A DNA stretch of 33,544 nucleotides, taken from a virus. The position numbers and the translations under genes were made by a program. The notes under the pieces were generated by a model. The model worked only from the letters and a program-made list of their open reading frames with translations, did no database searches and had not been told where the DNA came from. Of this stretch, positions 11,867 to 19,925 are shown one piece after another. The stretch lies in IMG/VR virus record IMGVR_UViG_3300032116_000774, positions 1 to 33,544 of that record, one strand, 5' to 3'. Position 1 is the stretch's first letter; the number at the start of each line of letters is the position of its first letter.

Positions 11867-14429
11867 AAGCGACCTCCACGGCGTCTACGCTGGCGACCCA
11901 GCGCCATGTCTCGGATGCAATTCCAGTTGGGCGGATTCGGATGTAGTCGCCTGCGTCCACTGTGGCGACTTCCAGAGATGTCGATGAAGCGTTGTCCGTT
12001 CCAATAGTTACGGGCGCAAAAACCTCACTGCTCGTCCCCGCCACATTCTTCGCCGCATACTGCCGCTCGTAGGTGGCGACCACACTGCCGTCCGATTTCA
12101 CTCCGACCACTTTGATATTGCAGAAGATGACCTTGCCGCTGGGGATCGTCAGATACCCCGTTGCGCCATCCAGTGCCATTTCGACGGCGGCGTTTGTAGT
12201 TGTTTTGCAGCGAAGAACAGCGCGAAATCTCTGAGCGTCGCCTACCACAGCAAATGTCCCACTCGCGTGTGACAACATACTCAAGCGGTCAGCGCGACTT
12301 TGTAGGCCGATAGCAAACCCTTGAGAGGCGGAAGCAGTATTGCTTGCGCCAATTGCTATCGTGTTAATGCCTGACGATGTGCAGCCGTCGCCAGCGGCGA
12401 TTGATCTGTCGGAAGATGCGGTGTTGGATCTTCCGCCAAGAACAGACGCTTGAAAACCGCTGGCCGTGCCGCCAGATGCGATTTTGGCGCAAGTAATATC
12501 TCCGTCACGATTTACCGTGAAGCGATTAGTGCCGCCTGTTTGCAGTTGCAGCAGCAGCGAGCTTGCGTTGCTGGCCGTGTTTGTAATGTTTAGCTTAATC
12601 GCACTCGGCGTTCCCGATGTATTCCAAGTGCCAGCCAGATCGACAAGGCTTTGCGCGTTGCTGCCTGTGAGCGAGTAGCCTGTGGTGGTCAGCGCGGATG
12701 TGTTGGCGGCGGGTGCGGTAGAGAGCGATGTAAATGCGCCTGTGTTCGGGGTCGTTGTTCCCAAGGCGGCTGGTGATGCGGGGTCAAAGGCTGATGTGGC
12801 CGAAAGCGTCGTTCCACTAATGGAAAGCCCGCTGCCCGCCTCCAGATACGTCAGCTTGCTCGCGCTATCGTCCCAGAACACAAGCCGATCCGCATTGGCA
12901 TCCACCCCCGTAATGCTCGCCCCGCTCACCCCGAGGACATCCGAGGCCGAGGACGCTGCGCCTGTGACGCCGCTGGCTGCGGGATCAGCAAACTCGACGC
13001 CGCTCAAGTCCGACTTGGTGCGGAGAACTTGGTTGGCCGTGCCAAGCGCGAGAGTCGTGACTGCGCCTGCGGTGGTGGTGACGAGGACGCGACCAGAATC
13101 GGAGCCGACTTTACCGTCTGTCGTTATATTACCATGCCCGTGGTCGCCTGCGGCTACTTCGGTGGAGCCTGTGCCGATTCCGACCGCGCTGGTCGAGCCG
13201 CCAGAGATTTTAACTAGACCGTTGTAGGCCGAAACGTCTGCCTCCAAGCCGCCGCGTTCGTGGGCGAGTGTGCCAGAAACAATATCGCTGGCTTCGTGCT
13301 CGTGCGTATAGACAGGGTCGCGCTGCCAATTTGTCCCATCGTAGACATATCGCCTGCTGCCCGTAGTCGGAATAGTTTGGGAACCTCCAGCCGCGCCAGC
13401 AACGGCAAGTGTTCCAATCGACGGATTGGCTCGGACAACGGCAATATCTCCCGATTGATTGCCGCTTGTGGGAAGCGTAACAGTCTTTGCTCCGCTATAA
13501 TTTTCAATAACGGCAATTTGAGCGCGGGCGGCGGTAAGCGTGAAACTTCCAGACCCCGTGATGTTGTAATTTGTTGTCGTGAATAGCGACTGCGCCCCGA
13601 TATCACTCGGGGTTATCGGATCACTCCCCGCCGCCGCATGGCTGGCCGCGTGAGAGGTTGGGGCTGCCCCAACGTCTGCCGCAGTCTGCCCAAACGAAGG
13701 CCGCACAAAGAGTGTCCCGGACGAACTGCTATTGGATACCACCGCAGCAACCGTGACGATGGGCGCGCTCGGCTTGGTCTTGGTCAAGCCGCCCGTGGGC
13801 GAAGCATAAAGCAAGTCACCATTGGCCCACGCTTCTGCGCCTCCGCTGGCATTGATGCCGCGACATTTGCCGAAGTGCGTAACGTATCCTTCTTCGCCCA
13901 CCCCTGCCGCGATGGTGCTCGTGGCAATGCCAATGATGGTAGTCGGGTTGGTGTTGTTCGCATGAGGAGCAACGCGCAGCTTGCCGCTATTGCCGATTGT
14001 CCCACTGAAGACGCATAGGGTTCCTGCCGTGATCGTGGAGGCCGTCGAGTTCTCAACGTGATAAAGTGTTTCTTGCCCGACTTGCAAAACGCTGCCGTGT
14101 GCGAGTCCGAGGTCAAGTGTTTCTTCGTCGGCGTTCCACGCAAGTTCGCCCTGCGCGGCGGTTTCTGCGGCGGTAAGATCAAAGGCAACCTTGTCGGCGG
14201 TAACAGATTCAAAGGTGACGGAATCGGTTGTGTTGAGTTCTTGATCGTAGCTTGCCCCGCCTCCTCCGGTTGCCCACTCGGTATCGTAGTCCGTGCTGGT
14301 CTTTTTGCGAAGCACTTGCAGCGCGCTTCCGCCTGTCGGAACACCAACGCCGGGGATTCCCTGCGGGCCTGCGGCCTCGACTTCGACGGTGTTCGTCGCA
14401 GTCGTTAGAACTTCGATCACATCGCCCAT
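11856..14429 (-). CDS. Large tail fibre protein with YadA-like head repeats
   Basis: 857 aa. The N-terminus (VEAAGPQGIPGVGVP) has a collagen-like Gly-x-Pro start, then a region typical of trimeric tail fibres (SHAAAGSDPITPSDIGAQSL, TTTNYNITG, VRTSD-like strands; LSGVEFADPAASGVTGAASSAS). Near residues 660-715 short repeats of SIAAGDGCTSSGINTIAIG.SNTASASQGFAIG type match the left-handed beta-roll of YadA-like adhesin heads. The C-terminal ~120 residues (FRAVLRCKTTTNAAVEMALDG..., SDGSVVATYERQY) form a separate domain. Probable receptor-binding fibre. Starts with TAATG overlap with the upstream gene. Confidence 0.82.
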   Translation of the reverse strand: MGDVIEVLTTATNTVEVEAAGPQGIPGVGVPTGGSALQVLRKKTSTDYDTEWATGGGGASYDQELNTTDSVTFESVTADKVAFDLTAAETAAQGELAWNADEETLDLGLAHGSVLQVGQETLYHVENSTASTITAGTLCVFSGTIGNSGKLRVAPHANNTNPTTIIGIATSTIAAGVGEEGYVTHFGKCRGINASGGAEAWANGDLLYASPTGGLTKTKPSAPIVTVAAVVSNSSSSGTLFVRPSFGQTAADVGAAPTSHAASHAAAGSDPITPSDIGAQSLFTTTNYNITGSGSFTLTAARAQIAVIENYSGAKTVTLPTSGNQSGDIAVVRANPSIGTLAVAGAAGGSQTIPTTGSRRYVYDGTNWQRDPVYTHEHEASDIVSGTLAHERGGLEADVSAYNGLVKISGGSTSAVGIGTGSTEVAAGDHGHGNITTDGKVGSDSGRVLVTTTAGAVTTLALGTANQVLRTKSDLSGVEFADPAASGVTGAASSASDVLGVSGASITGVDANADRLVFWDDSASKLTYLEAGSGLSISGTTLSATSAFDPASPAALGTTTPNTGAFTSLSTAPAANTSALTTTGYSLTGSNAQSLVDLAGTWNTSGTPSAIKLNITNTASNASSLLLQLQTGGTNRFTVNRDGDITCAKIASGGTASGFQASVLGGRSNTASSDRSIAAGDGCTSSGINTIAIGASNTASASQGFAIGLQSRADRLSMLSHASGTFAVVGDAQRFRAVLRCKTTTNAAVEMALDGATGYLTIPSGKVIFCNIKVVGVKSDGSVVATYERQYAAKNVAGTSSEVFAPVTIGTDNASSTSLEVATVDAGDYIRIRPTGIASETWRWVASVDAVEVAYGT

Positions 14430-14797
14430 TAGCGCGTTACCTCCCGCGAGACTTTAGCGACCCCCTCGACCAGACGTTTTACAGCGCCAGTGGAGGATTC
14501 GATCTCAAGATCGTAGACGTAGCGGCCCGCCGTGATCGCGGACATCGAAGCCGCCGAAGCTGAAAGCGTGACTAGCCCGCCCGCCGCGGAGATGACTACG
14601 CCGCCGTTGGCCGTGGTCAGCGATAGCGCAACCGTGGCCGAGTCCGGGGTTTCGCGGAACATAGCCCTGCCGACAAAGCCCGAAAGATTTACAACAACGT
14701 CATCGCTTTTGTAGCGAAACGCCTGTGAGAGGGTCTGCCCTTGCGGCAGACACAAATCAGCTTGCGCGGGGCAGTCGCCGTAGAGGGTGTCGCTCAT
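14429..14797 (-). CDS. Small phage tail-tip/fibre-associated protein
   Basis: 122 aa. LCLPQGQTLSQAFRYKSDDVVVNLSGFVGRAMFRETPDSATVALSLTTANGGVVISAAGGLVTL...AGRYVYDLEIESSTGAVKRLVEGVAKVSREVTR. The 'lpqG.t....f.y.....pvdLtG..a......................G.v.l.ls...t..i..g.YvYdlE...s.G.v.rll.G.v.v...VTR' pattern is a familiar structural protein type found next to fibre genes (BppU/adaptor-like). It probably sits between tail tip and fibre. Confidence 0.7.
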   Translation of the reverse strand: MSDTLYGDCPAQADLCLPQGQTLSQAFRYKSDDVVVNLSGFVGRAMFRETPDSATVALSLTTANGGVVISAAGGLVTLSASAASMSAITAGRYVYDLEIESSTGAVKRLVEGVAKVSREVTR

Positions 14798-15006
14798 TTG
14801 CGTCCCCCCTGCGATCCGAAGCGATACCAGAGTTCATCGACGCGCGGGCGCATGATCTCCACATCGGAAGCAATTTCCGTCACACGCGAGTCCAGCTTGG
14901 CCGCAGACCAGACAAGTCCGATGGCCTGCAAGAGCATGGTTGCTCCGATGGTCACGCTGGCCTTGATGAGCCACGCCTTAAGTTGTTCGCGTTCTTGGTC
15001 GCTCAT
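14794..15006 (-). CDS. Small membrane-anchored coiled-coil protein
   Basis: 70 aa. One N-terminal hydrophobic segment (AWLIKASVTIGATMLLQAIGLVW) then a coiled coil (AAKLDSRVTEIASDVEIMRPRVDELW). ATG at 15006 overlaps the fibre gene stop by 4 bp. This shape fits a holin-associated or inner-membrane spanin-like protein, or a small fibre-linked membrane protein. Its position between two fibre genes is unusual for a lysis protein, so no role is assigned. Confidence 0.58.
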   Translation of the reverse strand: MSDQEREQLKAWLIKASVTIGATMLLQAIGLVWSAAKLDSRVTEIASDVEIMRPRVDELWYRFGSQGGRK

Positions 15007-16781
15007 GGCGTGGTTACGGAGGTCAAAATTCCGTTGCTGAAAACAAGCGTGTTGGTTACTCCCCCAACAACCGTGATTTGAATATTCGTGGTCGGGTAAG
15101 TCGAAAGCGCGGCGATACGCGCCCATTCGTTTGTGTCTACGACCCCTGCGGAAAGAAACTGAATGCTGTTTGAGTTGGTGATAGTTCCGCTTCCTAGCTG
15201 CACCGAGTCGGCCCCGGTTGCCACTGCGGAGTCGCCTGCGGCAAAGCCATCGCCGCTGACGCGAGAGCGGTAGCCAATAGCTGCGCCACGGCCCGTTGTG
15301 TTTGTCGCTTGGTAGCCGACCGCAACCGCAAACTCTCCAAGCCCCCGCGCTTGATAACCAATAGAAACCGCGCTGTTGCTGCTTACGACTTCGCGTCCAA
15401 TCGCAACCGCGCCATTGCCCAGCCCGTCATCGGCGGTTGCTCCCGATCCGACAATAGTATTGCCGCCAGTAACATTAGACGCCCCGCCGCCTAGAACAAC
15501 AAGCGCAGACCCAAATACGCCGAGATTTGTAAATGCCTGCGCGGCATTTGTCCCGCCCGTGCCGCCGTTGGCGATGGCAAGCGTGTTTGTCACGTTTGTC
15601 AGATTGGCCTGCCCGCCGCCATCGACAGACCAAACCACATCAGTCGCATTGCTGTTAAGGGCAAGCACGCGAAGCTCGTTGCCTGTGTAGCTTGGCAACA
15701 AATTGATGCGTGCATTAGCTGCATTGCCTGCTCCAGTTCCCCCGTTGGCTATTTGCACGGTTCCGGTGACGTTGTTGGCTGTTCCTGTGGTGTTCTGGTT
15801 GAAGGTCGGGAAACTTGTGAGGCTCGCTGCGCTGCCGTTGGTGCGAAGAAGGTCGGCAGGGAAGTTAGTAAGACCCGCCGCGCTGCCGTTAGTTTGCAGC
15901 AAGTAAGACGGGAAGTTCGTGATAAGTGAGCCGTCCGTGACGGTGTTGCTGATTGCTGTCCACTCGACGTTCGTTTCCCCGGCTGCAACCGAGAGCACCT
16001 TGCCAACATTGTTGCTGTAAGATGGAAGCACTGCATTGAGATCGACTTGCACATTGGTCAGCGCCCCTCCGTCTCCGTTAGTGCGAAGAAGTTCTGCGGG
16101 GAAATTGGTAAGGCTTGCTGCATTGTTGACGGCTAAGTTAGTCAGCGCGGAGGAGGCGGGCTGAAAGGCGCTTGCCTCATTGGTTGCTGCTGTGCCGAGC
16201 GACAAGGCCGTGCGGAATCCTGCTGCATCGGCGTTGGTAAGGCCGCTCCACACTAAGCCGAAATTTGTTCGCGCCGTCTCCGCATTGGTCGCCCCGCTTC
16301 CGCCGTTGCTCACCGGGAGGACGCCGATGGCGTTGCTCAAGTTTGCATTAGGAAGGTTGGTAAGTCCGCTGCCGTCTCCGTTGGTTCGGAGCAGTCCTGC
16401 GGGGAAATTGGTCAGCGCGGAGTTGGTTTGCAGGAGCGCGGCGGGGAAGTTAGTCAGCGCGCCTGCCGATCCGTTGGTGCGGAGCAGGCTTGCGGGGAAG
16501 TTTGTGAGGCCAACGGCATCGCCATTGGTAGTCAGAAGCGAGGCGGGGAAGTTGGTCAGTCCTGCCGCCGAGTCGTTGGTGGTCATCTTGCCGTCGAGCG
16601 CGGCCTGTAATCCGGTGATGTTGCTGATGGCAAAGCTCGCCCCGGAGAGGTCGGAAATCTGCGAACGCACCAGCGAAAAGTTGGTGCGGACAACGCGATT
16701 GGTGTCTGCCGTCACCGTGATAAAGGTTTGCGCGGAGGCAACCGAGGCGGCGACGAGCAGGATGAGAAGGGCGCGTTTCAT
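15003..16781 (-). CDS. Tail-fibre-like repeat protein with signal peptide
   Basis: 592 aa. It starts with a textbook signal peptide, KRALLILLVAASVASA, with an AxA-like cleavage site before Gln18. Next is a fibre-like stretch (SLVRSQISDLSGASFAISNITGLQAALDGK, 36-65), then many imperfect repeats of LTNFPASLLRTNGSAG type (residues 73-146 and 223-325), a repeated 'VxIANGGTGxxNAAxAxxNL' segment, and a YadA-like head (455-530: AVAIGREVVSSNSAVSIGYQA...). The C-terminus (TVVGGVTNTLVFSNG) has no membrane anchor. Trimeric fibre by family knowledge; the signal peptide is odd for a virion protein. Confidence 0.78.
   Translation of the reverse strand: MKRALLILLVAASVASAQTFITVTADTNRVVRTNFSLVRSQISDLSGASFAISNITGLQAALDGKMTTNDSAAGLTNFPASLLTTNGDAVGLTNFPASLLRTNGSAGALTNFPAALLQTNSALTNFPAGLLRTNGDGSGLTNLPNANLSNAIGVLPVSNGGSGATNAETARTNFGLVWSGLTNADAAGFRTALSLGTAATNEASAFQPASSALTNLAVNNAASLTNFPAELLRTNGDGGALTNVQVDLNAVLPSYSNNVGKVLSVAAGETNVEWTAISNTVTDGSLITNFPSYLLQTNGSAAGLTNFPADLLRTNGSAASLTSFPTFNQNTTGTANNVTGTVQIANGGTGAGNAANARINLLPSYTGNELRVLALNSNATDVVWSVDGGGQANLTNVTNTLAIANGGTGGTNAAQAFTNLGVFGSALVVLGGGASNVTGGNTIVGSGATADDGLGNGAVAIGREVVSSNSAVSIGYQARGLGEFAVAVGYQATNTTGRGAAIGYRSRVSGDGFAAGDSAVATGADSVQLGSGTITNSNSIQFLSAGVVDTNEWARIAALSTYPTTNIQITVVGGVTNTLVFSNGILTSVTTP
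15192..15419 (-). other. YadA-like head repeats inside the signal-peptide fibre
   Basis: Residues 455-530 of the 592-aa fibre repeat the pattern (A/S)VAIGxxxxSSNSAVSIGYQA, about 14 residues per coil, as in trimeric autotransporter head domains. A short related run occurs in the 857-aa fibre, so both fibres share this module. Confidence 0.65.
15807..16115 (-). repeat. LTNFP protein repeats, block B
   Basis: Encodes further copies of LTNFPAELLRTNGDG-type repeats (residues 223-245 and 286-325) of the fibre. They resemble block A but are more spread out. Confidence 0.7.
16344..16565 (-). repeat. LTNFP protein repeats, block A
   Basis: Five near-tandem repeats encoding LTNFPASLL(R/T/Q)TNG(D/S)xxG (residues 73-146), about 13-17 residues each, with DNA similarity (GCGGGGAAGTT...). 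The unit count could vary between related phages. Confidence 0.75.
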
Positions 16782-16784
16782 AAT

Positions 16785-17864
16785 TTAGACTTTCGCAAGT
16801 TGCAATTCGCCGTCCGGTGTCACTTCGATTGTCCACAGACCGCCGCCGCTGTCTTGAAGCTGGAAGCTCGTTGCGGTCACGGCAGGCAGCGGCGAGGGCG
16901 AAGAGGACGTAATGAGGTCATCGGAAAGCGTTGCCGAAGTGCGGAACGTCTGGCGCACGGCCCCTTCTGCGACTTCGACCTCGACGTTGACGGCTGTGGT
17001 TCCCGCCGAGATGAGCGAGGCGATGTTGGCCGTGCTGAAGGAAAGGTTTGCGGCGAGGCCGGGAGCGGCGGCAAGGGTGTTGCCCGCCAGCGTGACAAGC
17101 GGAAGGTCGATGCCTCCGCTGTTGTTGTTAAAGGTCAAAGTGTAGGTTTCCCCGGCAACTCCAGTAACGGAGGCCGAGGCCGACACGGCAGCGATAGCTG
17201 CTTGCATCGTGGTCGGGGAGGCGTTGTAAGCGATGCTCCCCGTGCTGATCTTGGCAAGCTGCGCCGTTCCCCCGGAGGTCGAAGTCGAGGCCGTGATTGC
17301 TGTGCCTCCCGCAGTAGTTGCCGTCTGGAAGGTCTGGCTAGTTCTGGCCGTGACGTAGTAGGCCGATCCGTTGCTGAATCCTGTTGGCGTGGTAAATCCG
17401 GTGAGCGTGACTGCCTGCCCGTCAAAAAGTCCGTGCGGGGTCGAACAAGTAAAAACGCCCGCCGTGACGCTGGCGACAGTGACGTTGCGGGCGGGTAGTT
17501 CGATGATATAGCTGCCGCTGGTCGGCTTGGGGGAAAAGCTGATGCGCTGAACCTCGTCGGAGCCGCCGCCGCCCTCGGCGACTCCAGTGATGGTCGAAAC
17601 CACGCTGGTCGAGATGGCCGACCATGCCGTTTGCAGGGCGGCGGGAGAGGTCGTGCCGACCGCGAACTTTACGGTTGCCCCAGACAGGTCAAGGTAATCA
17701 TACACCCGCCCCGCCGTTGTGGATGGTTGCAGAAAATAAAGTTCAATCGCCTCGACATCTTCCTCAAAAAAGAGCGGGCTGGATGCTGGCAGGGTCGAAT
17801 TAGCTCCGGACACGAATTGCCGAGCTTGAACGTCGAGGAAGAATTGCCGCGCCTGCAAAGCCAT
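16785..17864 (-). CDS. Tail-tip or fibre-linked structural protein
   Basis: 359 aa. N-terminus ALQARQFFLDVQARQFVSG, then PLFFEEDVEAIELYFLQP and DYLDLSGATVKFAVG, a baseplate-upper-protein-like beta layout. The middle TCSTPHGLFDGQAVTLTGF...GFSNGSAYYVTARTSQTFQ is a carbohydrate-binding-type module recurrent in phage tail proteins. C-terminal part is beta-rich (TIEVTPDGELQLAKV). Preceded by TTTGACA, 16 nt before the ATG. Three bases separate it from the next gene. Probable virion protein; exact position unknown. Confidence 0.66.
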   Translation of the reverse strand: MALQARQFFLDVQARQFVSGANSTLPASSPLFFEEDVEAIELYFLQPSTTAGRVYDYLDLSGATVKFAVGTTSPAALQTAWSAISTSVVSTITGVAEGGGGSDEVQRISFSPKPTSGSYIIELPARNVTVASVTAGVFTCSTPHGLFDGQAVTLTGFTTPTGFSNGSAYYVTARTSQTFQTATTAGGTAITASTSTSGGTAQLAKISTGSIAYNASPTTMQAAIAAVSASASVTGVAGETYTLTFNNNSGGIDLPLVTLAGNTLAAAPGLAANLSFSTANIASLISAGTTAVNVEVEVAEGAVRQTFRTSATLSDDLITSSSPSPLPAVTATSFQLQDSGGGLWTIEVTPDGELQLAKV

Positions 17865-17900
17865 CTTGAGCGTCGAGGCGTGTCAAAGGTGCTGGCGGTG

Positions 17901-18086
17901 TCAGTATTGGTCGGCGCGGTCGCAGCACCCCGAAATGATCTCTCCCTCGCGGAAGCGGTCGGCTTCGCTGACGGCGTATCCCCGGTATTTTTGGCGGATG
18001 GCTTGATAGTCTTCAAAGCTAAAGCACCACCGATCACCGTGTTTTTGCGCGACTGCTTCACAATCCTTCAAATAGGTGAGCGGCAT
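17901..18086 (-). CDS. Small hypothetical protein
   Basis: 61 aa from ATG 18086 with AAGG 8 nt upstream: PLTYLKDCEAVAQKHGDRWCFSFEDYQAIRQKYRGYAVSEADRFREGEIISGCCDRADQY. GTG at 18131, overlapping the upstream stop, would add 15 residues but has no ribosome site. Four Cys, charged, no membrane segment. No family recognised. Confidence 0.58.
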   Translation of the reverse strand: MPLTYLKDCEAVAQKHGDRWCFSFEDYQAIRQKYRGYAVSEADRFREGEIISGCCDRADQY

Positions 18087-18127
18087 TGTTGCCGCCTTAT
18101 CCAATATCGATTTTGAGGGAATACAAA

Positions 18128-18793
18128 TCACGGCGCGGCTACATCAATGGAAATACTCAACGTGCTGGCAATGCTGTTTTCGACAGTGATCGTGCGCGAC
18201 TGACCAAAAAGAGTGAAAGAAGTAGTTGCTGCTCCACTGCTCCCGTATTTGTTGCCAAAGGCTGCTCTGTAGCCGTTTATGCCGCTCGCAGAATTTGCGT
18301 CGATGCTGAAAATAACAGATTCGCCCAATGTTGATGACGAAACGAACACAACGGGAGACTCCGTTGATGGAGATGGACTGCTTGGTTGTCCGGGCCATCC
18401 GGTTCCGCCGTCTTGAATAAACAAACTAAAGGAACATTGTATTAAAGCAGAATACAAACCATTATTGCTATATAGCAAAAGTGTTCCGGGCACGGAACCC
18501 GTTGAAATTGGAACAATGATATTAGGGCCGCATGATGCAATAGGGTCGGTTTGAATTGTTGTGTTGATTGGCCCCGGCTGCAACGATCCAACCCCCACAT
18601 TGAACTGATAGCTGACCGAAATGCCGTAAAGTTTTATTGCAGCGAAAGTAGCTTCGGAAATGACCGCAGATTGAAAACTCGTAGGAACCCCGATGAACTG
18701 ATAAAAAGAAGCAATTTCATTATTGCTGCAAAAGTTACAGCAACACGGCGTCCCGCCCGGAGTTGTCCACGGCACTTGTGTTGCGGTTGCCAT
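18128..18793 (-). CDS. Hypothetical tail-region protein, AT-richer than neighbours
   Basis: 221 aa. Begins ATATQVPWTTPGGTPCCCNFCSNNEIASFYQFIG, with four Cys in a short stretch, then Ser/Thr-rich beta-like sequence (VSYQFNVGVGSLQPGPINTTIQ, PSSPSPSTESPVVFVSSSTLGE). No family recognised. Its lower GC content and lack of known relatives suggest replacement of a receptor-recognition module. Probably a virion surface protein by location only. Confidence 0.62.
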   Translation of the reverse strand: MATATQVPWTTPGGTPCCCNFCSNNEIASFYQFIGVPTSFQSAVISEATFAAIKLYGISVSYQFNVGVGSLQPGPINTTIQTDPIASCGPNIIVPISTGSVPGTLLLYSNNGLYSALIQCSFSLFIQDGGTGWPGQPSSPSPSTESPVVFVSSSTLGESVIFSIDANSASGINGYRAAFGNKYGSSGAATTSFTLFGQSRTITVENSIASTLSISIDVAAP

Positions 18794-18796
18794 AGA

Positions 18797-19198
18797 TTAG
18801 GCGGGGGCGGCCCACGCCGTTCCCCACACATACATTCGTTGACCATCGCAACGCTCGACTTCGACCCATCCGGGGGTTCCACTTGGGGGTGCGTCAGACC
18901 ATTTGGCTTCGTCCGCTTCGGTAATAAAAAGCGATCCATTTGGCCCCGCGCTTAAGGTGGCGTCTGTTGCGCTTTTCCATTGTAGACCGCCTGCATCCCA
19001 CGCAAGAAAGTGTGCTGCGGTAGCCTCAACAGGAAACGCTGGGTAAATATCCAACGACCAACCGTCCGCTCCTTGCGTTAAGCCGTATGTGCCATTAGTT
19101 TTGGGCTGTAACTGCGAAAAGTTGTCATCCAGATTGCGCGCGCGAATTGCAAAAGCATCTGCGTTGCCGACCTGCGGCTGAAATTTTACCAAGCTCAT
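18797..19198 (-). CDS. Hypothetical tail-region protein
   Basis: 133 aa: SLVKFQPQVGNADAFAIRARNLDDNFSQLQPKTNGTYGLTQGADGWSLDIYPAFP and a C-terminal WVEVERCDGQRMYVWGTAW. The 'AIRARNLDDNFSQLQP' segment is like the short coiled adaptor found at the start of some tail-tip proteins. ATG overlaps the upstream stop by 4 bp. No family recognised. Confidence 0.62.
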   Translation of the reverse strand: MSLVKFQPQVGNADAFAIRARNLDDNFSQLQPKTNGTYGLTQGADGWSLDIYPAFPVEATAAHFLAWDAGGLQWKSATDATLSAGPNGSLFITEADEAKWSDAPPSGTPGWVEVERCDGQRMYVWGTAWAAPA

Positions 19199-19923
19199 AT
19201 TCTATATCCGGTCTGAATATAAACAGCAGAAACCGTTGTCGAGTTTTTAACCCGTCCTAAATTGTTCCTATACGACCTACTCGTTGTGATTATTTGCGGC
19301 GCGATGAATCTAGATGGGTTGATGTTGCCGCGAACATTAAATATGTTGCTGGGTTGAGCAAAGTCCGACGCAGAAACTCCCGTGCCTTCGGTCGTTATGG
19401 TTTTCGCATAGTAATCAAACGAAAATGAAAAGTTTTTTGTAACAGGCGGGTCTCCTGCTACAGTTTGTGTCACCGAACCCGTCAAAGAGCGCAAATCCGT
19501 GCTTGTCGTTACTTCGCCTGTAACTGTTGGAGTATTCCCGCCGCCTCCGCCACCTCCGCCGATTGTTGGAGTATTCCCGCCGCCTCCGCCACCTCCGCCG
19601 ATTGTTGCTTCATTGTCTACTCCTAAAGACAAACGAAATGTGGTAAGTCCATAGTTTCGTTCGATATTGCAACTTTGGACGTTTGGAGACGTTGTAGCGC
19701 GCAGGTTGTTTAACAATGCGACAAAATTGTCTTCCTGCAACAAGGCCACTGGCATAGGAGCACCCACGCGCAAAGTAGATGCAATAGCTGAGTCAAAGCG
19801 CGTCAAACAAACAAAGTCGGCATTGATGCCAAGCGAGTTGTCGCTTTGTGCCACAATGGAGTAAGCGGTAAGCTGCATACCCCCGGAAGAGAGCTTTGAG
19901 TTGGCTTTGACGAGGGCGGGCAT
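19195..19923 (-). CDS. Hypothetical tail protein with polyglycine insert
   Basis: 242 aa. A beta-rich N-terminal domain (QLTAYSIVAQSDNSLGINADFVCLTRF..., RVGAPMPVALLQEDNFVALLNNLRA), then an insert of two identical 13-residue repeats TIGGGGGGGGNTP (about residues 107-132), then a second beta-like half (TKNFSFSFDYYAKTITTEG). First gene after the tape measure, a place where the distal-tail or tip protein is expected, but the sequence does not resemble Dit, Tal or gpJ. Three bases separate it from the tape measure gene. Confidence 0.64.
   Translation of the reverse strand: MPALVKANSKLSSGGMQLTAYSIVAQSDNSLGINADFVCLTRFDSAIASTLRVGAPMPVALLQEDNFVALLNNLRATTSPNVQSCNIERNYGLTTFRLSLGVDNEATIGGGGGGGGNTPTIGGGGGGGGNTPTVTGEVTTSTDLRSLTGSVTQTVAGDPPVTKNFSFSFDYYAKTITTEGTGVSASDFAQPSNIFNVRGNINPSRFIAPQIITTSRSYRNNLGRVKNSTTVSAVYIQTGYRI
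19526..19603 (-). repeat. Perfect 39-bp tandem duplication
   Basis: Two identical 39-bp units (19526-19564 and 19565-19603) encode TIGGGGGGGGNTP twice. The unit preserves frame and is GC-rich in AT-richer surroundings. It could expand or contract by slippage. Confidence 0.88.
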
Positions 19924-19925
19924 GG

